DNA of 64,000 bases, taken from IMG/VR virus record IMGVR_UViG_3300022539_000610, positions 50,032 through 114,031 of that record, one strand, 5' to 3'. The stretch comes from a virus. Made by a program: the position numbers and the translations under genes. Every line of letters begins with the position of its first letter. Position 1 is the stretch's first letter. The notes under the pieces were generated by a model that did not search any database, was not told the DNA's origin, and worked only from the letters and a program-made list of their open reading frames with translations. Of this stretch, positions 58,596-64,000 are shown piece by piece.

Positions 58596-60017
58596 CTATA
58601 GTTCGGCATCGGCTGTATATTGAAACTTTAACGTTTTTGAGGTTTGGCCAGCCCCCCTTACCGCACTAACTGATACTCTACTTTCGCCTTCAGCAACAAG
58701 AGCGGGTACAATGCCATCTAATCCACAAACCTGTACTTTCCCTATTGCCTCTAACAAATCCCATGTAACAATTGTCGGTACAGCCCTCATTACTACAGGA
58801 TGAACAACATTCAATTGTACTGTCGAATCAGCATTAGCGAGGTCAGAACATGACCATTGACAGCGGCCGTTAACTACATTAGCTCCTGGAACTGTTCCTT
58901 GATCATAACTCTTACAAAAATATCTCTGGCACAAAGCTAATTCATCCGGAATCAACCTGTATTCAAACGGTGTGGTAACATTCCCAAGCTCAAACTGAAC
59001 TTGGGAGAGCCAAAAATTATTAGCTACATTATCGCAAGCATTAACTTGGTTAACAGTAGCACGCTTATTTCCAACCACCCAAGCATTAGCAACAGCATGA
59101 AAATTTGTGCCGGCAGCCAAAGACCACATCATCTGTACGCCCGTGCCATTAATATAATCCCAAGTACCTCCAGAATCAGAAAACGTGAGAGTAATTGTTT
59201 TTTTCTCCCATGTATTTGTCGTATTAACTGTATATTCGGCTACATAACTTCTATCGTTTCCACTATTTGTAAAACCAATGCAATAGATTCCGGTTTTCGT
59301 GGCTTTCACCCAAAAAGATAACGTTACAGTATTACCCATAAATGGTGCTAAATTATATCCTTCTATTTTCTGTCTAATAGAACAATGGTCCCCAGCTGCA
59401 ATAGCCGCATCTATGGTGGTACAATCTACTTTAAGGGAATAATTACTCTTATGCCCCGATTCAGCCTGAGTAGGGACATCATTATCACGAGATACCGTAT
59501 GAACCATAGCCCCTGTCTTATAATAGACAAATCTATCAACATTATAAGTAGCATTTGTTATAGCCGCAAAACTCGTCCCTCTCTGCCAGATGTTGAAATC
59601 GCCGTTGATAATGGCATTCTTACGCCTCAAATCTGCAAGGGCTATACTTGAGTCAAGAGCAACCCAATTCGTAGGATCATAAATTGCCGTGCCATGGATA
59701 GTCACCGCTCCAGTCCCATCCCAGTCAAATATCGTATATGGACCTGTTCGCAGCGTGCCGTTAACAGTAAAGTCAGGGTTGGAGGCTCCATCTTCAATAC
59801 TTACCCCACGCCTAATAATAAGCTCAGTGGTTGCAGCAGTTGTTATACTGGTATCAAAATCGTAGGTTCCAGGAAGAAGCTCAACAACCCCAGCACCCAC
59901 CAATTCATTTTCAGCCCAAGCAATAGAACCACTTTCAGCAACATCACCATGGTTAACTACTCCTGCTCCCTCTACTAAAATATGATTAGCTGCTAATCGT
60001 CTTACTTGTAATGCCAT
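58596..60017 (-). CDS. Tail fibre with carbohydrate-binding-like module
   Basis: A 473-residue protein. The N-terminal 120 residues are a beta-helix type spike part. 'RKNAIINGDFNIWQRGTSFA' and 'VQFELGNVTTPFEYR' bracket the CBM-like jelly-roll seen in many phage and bacterial fibre proteins. The C-terminus 'AVRGAGQTSKTLKF' is a small domain. It likely recognises a host glycan. Confidence 0.75.
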   Translation of the reverse strand: MALQVRRLAANHILVEGAGVVNHGDVAESGSIAWAENELVGAGVVELLPGTYDFDTSITTAATTELIIRRGVSIEDGASNPDFTVNGTLRTGPYTIFDWDGTGAVTIHGTAIYDPTNWVALDSSIALADLRRKNAIINGDFNIWQRGTSFAAITNATYNVDRFVYYKTGAMVHTVSRDNDVPTQAESGHKSNYSLKVDCTTIDAAIAAGDHCSIRQKIEGYNLAPFMGNTVTLSFWVKATKTGIYCIGFTNSGNDRSYVAEYTVNTTNTWEKKTITLTFSDSGGTWDYINGTGVQMMWSLAAGTNFHAVANAWVVGNKRATVNQVNACDNVANNFWLSQVQFELGNVTTPFEYRLIPDELALCQRYFCKSYDQGTVPGANVVNGRCQWSCSDLANADSTVQLNVVHPVVMRAVPTIVTWDLLEAIGKVQVCGLDGIVPALVAEGESRVSVSAVRGAGQTSKTLKFQYTADAEL

Positions 60018-60019
60018 TT

Positions 60020-60328
60020 TTACTTTCCTCCACTAACATTAGTACTTTTTTCAACTTGTTCTTGAACCTTAAACAAATCATTAAAATCCAGAAATAAATT
60101 TAAAGATCCCTTATCTGCAAACATTTGATGCCGTTGACAACAGTTTACTTGAAGAGTGAAAGTTAAAGGTTCCACCACAACATCTTTGCCTATCGTGTTT
60201 GCTATGAAAGTTTGCCCACCATCCATGTTAACAATTAAGATGTCTCGGAATGCAGCACACTTATCCCCTAGACAAGGCCCTCCTGCATCTGGACAGAACT
60301 CAACTATTTTTGCATTAATGGGTATCAT
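60020..60328 (-). CDS. Small Cys-rich protein
   Basis: A 102-residue protein with 'CPDAGGPCLGDKCAAF' and 'LQVNCCQRHQMF', perhaps a metal-binding or disulphide-rich fold. It sits between two tail-appendage genes. It has no tag and no recognised family. Confidence 0.58.
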   Translation of the reverse strand: MIPINAKIVEFCPDAGGPCLGDKCAAFRDILIVNMDGGQTFIANTIGKDVVVEPLTFTLQVNCCQRHQMFADKGSLNLFLDFNDLFKVQEQVEKSTNVSGGK

Positions 60329-60362
60329 TCGACCGCCTCCGGCACCTCAAGATCACGTCTAG

Positions 60363-60956
60363 TTAACTATGTGGGTGATACCAAAGTTTAACTTTTAATG
60401 TATCAGCAGAAGCATCATTGCTACTTGCAAGCTTTGCCTGAATTTGGGAATTAGCAGGGCAGTGAGCTGTTCTTACATCTAAACCTTCCACATCGTCCTT
60501 TTTATCTGTCCTACTAAACGAAACTCTCATGAGTTCTGTAGTTGCTACATAGAGTACTAATTCATATTCACCATTCGCACTGGGCGCAACTATGTGTACG
60601 TGATGAATGTGAAACTCTGATGAGATAGCATTCACAGCAACTATCTCAGCATAATTACCTAGTACCCAGTCATCTGCATGAGCAGTTACTAAAATAGAAT
60701 CAGCAAGAGTTGGCCATATCAACTGTTCGTGATGATCACCTTCCCAAAGATCATGCAAGTTAGAAAATATTGTATCCCCACCATGATCATCATTCCGATT
60801 ACCAAGCAATTGGTTTATCGTTGTATTTCCATCACCATTTGGCTCAGCAACCTGTAAAGCTGCAACAGCAGCTTGTGTTTCAATAAGTACTGTTTGTATC
60901 GCTGCCAGTATGTCAGTATCAGCCTCCTCTACAGGAGTTGGTATTATTTGTCTCAC
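60363..60956 (-). CDS. Virion-appendage protein, His/Asp-rich
   Basis: A 197-residue protein with a helical start and a beta-sandwich end 'HIHHVHIVAPSANGEYELVLYVA' (in part). It is consistent with a fibre or baseplate-linked component of unknown family. The next gap to 61070 holds no convincing gene. Confidence 0.55.
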   Translation of the reverse strand: MRQIIPTPVEEADTDILAAIQTVLIETQAAVAALQVAEPNGDGNTTINQLLGNRNDDHGGDTIFSNLHDLWEGDHHEQLIWPTLADSILVTAHADDWVLGNYAEIVAVNAISSEFHIHHVHIVAPSANGEYELVLYVATTELMRVSFSRTDKKDDVEGLDVRTAHCPANSQIQAKLASSNDASADTLKVKLWYHPHS

Positions 60957-61070
60957 GTTACATTCTCCCGATGATTAATTCTGATTGACAATACCAGAGC
61001 CACTTACAACTCGATCGTGCAATTTTATTCGTGCTATATGCACCGATGGGTACAGCAAATTCCACCTCCC

Positions 61071-61526
61071 CTATCCCACCTCGTCGTCACCGGGCGCCTC
61101 CAGATCGTTCCCGAGCCAGTCATGGGCCTTCTGCCATGCCGACAGCCTTGTCGGTTTTCCTGCTATTATCCACTCCTTCAGTTTTCCTTTGTGGGTTATC
61201 CTCGGTGGGCCTTCTTCTGGATATGCAGGATTATCAATTTCCCAGTTGGTGAAGACTATCTGACCCAATACTTGAGCACAGGTGGTATTCCCTGCCTTCG
61301 CCTTCTGAGCGATCTCCCTGTAGTCACGGCCAAGGTATTCCACTTTCTGAACCAGCCTGCTGGCCTTATCCATGTCCTGGATGATGACGTGAACGACGAT
61401 CTGATCATTGATGGTTGCTATGACCTGGGGATCTCGCACCCGCTCTCCGAGATTGGGGAAGCGCTCAAGGAATCCCTCGATCTCCTCCTCGGTCCAGATT
61501 GTCAGGAAGAAGGCTTGTTTGATCAT
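61071..61526 (-). CDS. Unknown protein downstream of small membrane gene
   Basis: About 151 residues from ATG 61526, after GGAGGAAGAA; a longer frame from 61568 is less likely. 'EYLGRDYREIAQKAKAGNT' is helical. No domain is seen. The end of the frame is acidic ('APGDDEVG'). Confidence 0.55.
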   Translation of the reverse strand: MIKQAFFLTIWTEEEIEGFLERFPNLGERVRDPQVIATINDQIVVHVIIQDMDKASRLVQKVEYLGRDYREIAQKAKAGNTTCAQVLGQIVFTNWEIDNPAYPEEGPPRITHKGKLKEWIIAGKPTRLSAWQKAHDWLGNDLEAPGDDEVG

Positions 61527-61732
61527 TTCTTCCTCCAGACAAAAATGTAGAGAAGAAGCATCAACCACAAACTGATTGCCAAACCGACAGCGTAAGGAAC
61601 TGGCGAACCATAATATTCAGGATCAATACCCGAAATCACACCAAAGACAATCCCGTAGACGAACATAAAGGAAAGATTCAGAAGAGCTAAAAGATGTATT
61701 ACTACTCCAGATATTAACCAGAATTTCTTCAT
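61523..61732 (-). CDS. Two-helix membrane protein, holin-like
   Basis: A 69-residue protein with two transmembrane stretches flanking 'GIDPEYYG' and ending 'VWRKK'. It shares 'DPE', 'YG/YAxG' and 'LWL' spacing with the 59-residue protein at 62320-62499, so they are paralogues. Small two-helix membrane proteins in such a place can be holins, spanins or superinfection proteins; no lysin gene is in the window. Confidence 0.6.
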   Translation of the reverse strand: MKKFWLISGVVIHLLALLNLSFMFVYGIVFGVISGIDPEYYGSPVPYAVGLAISLWLMLLLYIFVWRKK

Positions 61733-61965
61733 ATTTTCTCCTTATATCTCTTCCAAGCGTCAATCATGAAATTGGCAAGCTCCTTTTTGTGCTTAGACGG
61801 CATTTCATTACTGCAAAAGATCTCTTCATCCCCATTACTAAGATCACTGTCAAAACCCCCACTGATATACAAATCAGGTGAGATTCCTATGACGCCATTG
61901 TAGGCACCTTCATACACAGTACCGTCACTCATGATAACTTTGAAACTTTCTTTTTCAATTTTCAT
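61729..61965 (-). CDS. Small beta-rich protein, unknown
   Basis: A 78-residue protein starting 'MKIEKESFKVIMSDGTVYEG', with a C-terminal helix. It shares four bases with the neighbour. No family is recognised; the pattern resembles small phage-encoded regulators. Confidence 0.55.
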   Translation of the reverse strand: MKIEKESFKVIMSDGTVYEGAYNGVIGISPDLYISGGFDSDLSNGDEEIFCSNEMPSKHKKELANFMIDAWKRYKEKI

Positions 61966-62318
61966 TATGGACTACCTCCATCCCATGTAGGATAGCCAGC
62001 TTCTGATATCCTTTCAAATCCGCATTCTCTTTTCTCTTCAGCACACCTTTCCAAATTTCCAGCAACCTCCTGAGCATGTTCCTTGTCTTTCGGAATGAAA
62101 TGCCCAAATCCAACATCATCAAGTTTTGCAGTAAATTCCGGCCTGAAGTTCCTTAACCGACTTATCTGAACCCATTTCATCACAGTCCTCCCACCTTTGG
62201 ATAGACCACGAACCTGGAGGCTTTCCTTGCTACCAGGGATATCCAAAATGAGGACTTTGGCATCATCCCTAAAAACTTTGTCCCGGATTATATTAGCTTT
62301 GACTATCCATTTTTCCAT
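61965..62318 (-). CDS. Unknown protein
   Basis: A 117-residue protein of mixed alpha/beta type with Cys residues near the end ('CAEEKRECGFERI'). It starts right after a small membrane gene and before the small beta protein. No assignment. Confidence 0.5.
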   Translation of the reverse strand: MEKWIVKANIIRDKVFRDDAKVLILDIPGSKESLQVRGLSKGGRTVMKWVQISRLRNFRPEFTAKLDDVGFGHFIPKDKEHAQEVAGNLERCAEEKRECGFERISEAGYPTWDGGSP

Positions 62319-62319
62319 T

Positions 62320-62499
62320 TTAGAACCTCACAAACTTATTTCCCAATGTCAGCAACCACAAACAAAGAGCGCTGCCGAGTCCATATGCCATAGCTTCAGG
62401 ATCTGTTTCAGCCCTGACTCCCATAATTATGCCAATCACGAATAAGTAGCATAAACCGGCATTTACCACGGAGTAAACTATTTTCTTATGTATCTTCAT
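62320..62499 (-). CDS. Small membrane protein, paralogue of 61523-61732
   Basis: A 59-residue protein from ATG 62499 (the start overlaps the stop of the fibre gene as TAATG). 'GIIMGVRAETDPEAMAYGLG' aligns to 'GIVFGVISGIDPEYYGSPVP' of the other small membrane gene. Two hydrophobic helices flank the Asp-Pro-Glu turn. Confidence 0.6.
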   Translation of the reverse strand: MKIHKKIVYSVVNAGLCYLFVIGIIMGVRAETDPEAMAYGLGSALCLWLLTLGNKFVRF

Positions 62500-63770
62500 T
62501 ATGGTGATCCCATGGAATTTATTTCACTGTCTGAAGGAATTCTATCATACAACCTCAAATCCCTCAACCACATCGGGCCAAACAATCCAAAAGCAAGCCT
62601 CAGTGAAGTTCCGAGAGTATACGAGCCATCAAACGCTACTTCCGCACCCCAGACAATCCCCGCCCCGATGTCATATCCAACCCTCATTTTGCTGGTTGCT
62701 GACGACCACTTTACGACGAACTTGTACCAAGTATTGGCTGGCCAATTAAGCAGCGTTTTCTGAGCCTCATTGACTGCATCATCACTATATACCATTGCGT
62801 TAGTCCCATCATAGTAAGCAGTTAACAAAGAATTAATATTATTGCTTGTTGCTATAAGCCCACTTCCATGACCACCAACTGAATGACTAGTATATGGATA
62901 CCCAAACCTCACCCAAACGCTCGCAGTCCCCTCCGCATCGAACAACCCCAGGGGCAGATCGTAGAGAGGATACCCACTTTCCGTCGCCCTGCTTGCCGTT
63001 GCACCGGAGGTGGGGACATAAGAGGTCGGCACGGGGAATTCTTCTACTTGTGCGCCCCAAGCGTAGATACCGGAAGTGGAGTCGCCGTCTATTACTCTGT
63101 CTCCATCACCCTCTGCAAGATAGATTCCAAATGCAGGATTATTTGCACCAATACCAATATCGTGCGTTATCCAAAATCTCCAAAACCCATTGGCAGCTTC
63201 CTCACTTCCATAATTATCGACACCTTCTCCACCAACTGCACCTGTTGAAAGGTTGAAGTATGCTGCCACTGTTGCTGCCGCTTTAGTTGAAAGCTCCAAC
63301 TGCACCCATGTCAATTCTCCTAGTTTGAGATAAACCGAAAATGTAACACTTGCGTTATCTGTGAATGTCGCCTGAGCTATAGTGCTGTAAACAATGTGGG
63401 TAGATGCACCCGTACCATCCAGAACAATCTTATCAGCGGTAACATTTCCATCTGGTGCAGTTGTAACATTGCTAGTAACTGTGCATCTTACATCAGTCCA
63501 CCACCCCCCACTGGCAACATTTCCAAGTTCGTGGCTATATTGGATGAGGTTGGTTCCGGCGGGTTCGTCGAGGATCGCCAGATGTCCACCCTGGCGCTCA
63601 AAACGAGGAATGTTGTTGCCAACAGTTGTTATGAGCTCTGTGGTTGGATTAGTGTAAAGCCCGTTGGAGTTGCGGACATGCGTTCCCAGCAACCCTCCAA
63701 GATCCGAGTCGATGCTCTGCCCCAGGTCCCACCAGTACTTCGGCCTTCTGCCTGCTACACCCAATAACAT
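62499..63770 (-). CDS. Tail appendage with lectin-like (LamG) C-terminal domain
   Basis: A 423-residue protein. The C-terminal 200 residues ('ASVWVRFGYPY', 'SKMRVGYDIG', 'FGPMWLRDLRLYDRIPSDSE') match concanavalin/LamG-type jelly-rolls, likely host-sugar binding. The N-terminal half has 'HLAILDEPAGTNLIQYSHEL' and a beta-sandwich, as in other fibre proteins. The start overlaps the upstream partial gene. Confidence 0.68.
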   Translation of the reverse strand: MLLGVAGRRPKYWWDLGQSIDSDLGGLLGTHVRNSNGLYTNPTTELITTVGNNIPRFERQGGHLAILDEPAGTNLIQYSHELGNVASGGWWTDVRCTVTSNVTTAPDGNVTADKIVLDGTGASTHIVYSTIAQATFTDNASVTFSVYLKLGELTWVQLELSTKAAATVAAYFNLSTGAVGGEGVDNYGSEEAANGFWRFWITHDIGIGANNPAFGIYLAEGDGDRVIDGDSTSGIYAWGAQVEEFPVPTSYVPTSGATASRATESGYPLYDLPLGLFDAEGTASVWVRFGYPYTSHSVGGHGSGLIATSNNINSLLTAYYDGTNAMVYSDDAVNEAQKTLLNWPANTWYKFVVKWSSATSKMRVGYDIGAGIVWGAEVAFDGSYTLGTSLRLAFGLFGPMWLRDLRLYDRIPSDSEINSMGSP

Positions 63771-64000
63771 CAGTTACTCACCATTCTTGTAAATTCAATC
63801 TCAACCCACGCCACACCAATCTTCTGCTCATAGGTGTCAGCAGCCTGGTTCCTGATAAGCTGTGTCATCACATCTCTACTTGCAGCGAGATCAGTGATTG
63901 TGACATCTCCACTCCATCCAGTTTCCCAATAGTCATACTGTACATATGTTGCATCCGCTGTGAACGTGGCTGCAACTGCCACTCCCATCGCTGTGTTCAA
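63770..64000 (-). CDS. Tail appendage gene, 5' end outside window
   Basis: The C-terminal 76 residues of a protein whose start lies beyond 64000. The visible part, 'AASRDVMTQLIRNQAADTYEQ', is helical and ends 'EIEFTRMVSN'. Its stop shares bases with the next start at 63770. Not assignable, but the position indicates another appendage or baseplate gene. Confidence 0.5.
   Translation of the reverse strand: MNTAMGVAVAATFTADATYVQYDYWETGWSGDVTITDLAASRDVMTQLIRNQAADTYEQKIGVAWVEIEFTRMVSN

Noticed and set aside
60957-61070. 35-codon GTG-start frame between two appendage genes
   Set aside because: The ribosome site overlaps the previous stop and the residues show no bias; not enough to call a gene.
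61017-61550. 177-codon plus-strand frame
   Set aside because: It lies opposite a better minus-strand gene with a clear ribosome site and operon overlaps.
1-64000. CRISPR arrays, tRNA, rRNA, insertion sequences, integrase or attachment sites
   Set aside because: No spaced direct repeats of array type, cloverleaf-like segments, terminal inverted repeats or integrase motifs were noticed on a full read.

Overview
The window is a contiguous piece of a large tailed-phage genome, a contractile-tail myovirus with T4-type structural genes that are far diverged from T4. Every gene I can support lies on the minus strand, packed with ATGA or TAATG overlaps and GGAGG-type ribosome binding sites. No ribosomal RNA, tRNA, bacterial housekeeping gene, integrase or CRISPR array was seen. 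The host cannot be read from the sequence.

In the direction of transcription (64 kb down to 1): tail appendage genes and small membrane proteins (64.0-58.0 kb); a dense block of small genes with an AAA+ ATPase, a cupin and a ParB-like protein (58.0-51.0 kb); terminase large subunit (51.0-49.1), portal (48.9-47.0), a DNA methyltransferase and an asparagine-synthase-like gene (46.6-45.2), more small genes (45.2-41.9), a prohead protease-scaffold fusion (41.9-40.3), and a major capsid gene cut by two probable group I introns (40.2-37.0). Neck or connector genes and more small genes follow (36.9-30.6), then sheath (30.5-28.9), a free-standing nuclease, tail tube (27.9), a baseplate-family protein, a frameshifted tape measure (26.4-24.4), the hub, spike and baseplate wedge (24.4-16.6), and tail appendage proteins (16.6-14.9).

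The last 14 kb (14.2-1 kb, open at the window edge) is a surface-glycan cassette. It holds glycosyltransferases, two PAPS-type sulfotransferases, two methyltransferases, a LicD-like phosphotransferase, an acetyltransferase, a PIG-L/LmbE deacetylase, a DegT-type sugar aminotransferase, a radical-SAM enzyme, an asparagine-synthase-like enzyme, and an adjacent GlpT-like transporter and glycerol-3-phosphate-type cytidylyltransferase. It may decorate the virion or remodel the host surface.

The most unusual feature is a short N-terminal tag, roughly M-[S/T/N]-[R/K]-A-x-x-[I/L]-[L/I], often followed within a few residues by an acidic (L/I/V)xE site. About thirty otherwise unrelated small proteins carry it. 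They cluster around the terminase, portal, protease, capsid and neck genes. Codons vary while the residues persist. By analogy with the capsid-targeting sequence of T4 internal proteins, I infer a modular head-loading signal whose cargo includes ADP-ribosyltransferase-like, acetyltransferase-like and zinc-binding domains. This would be a large packaged-effector system. It is an inference and needs virion proteomics.

Other notable points: a nested scaffold start inside the protease gene; a 27-residue tandem repeat in the tape measure; and three copies of an intergenic element of about 70 bp that may encode a nine-residue leader peptide.
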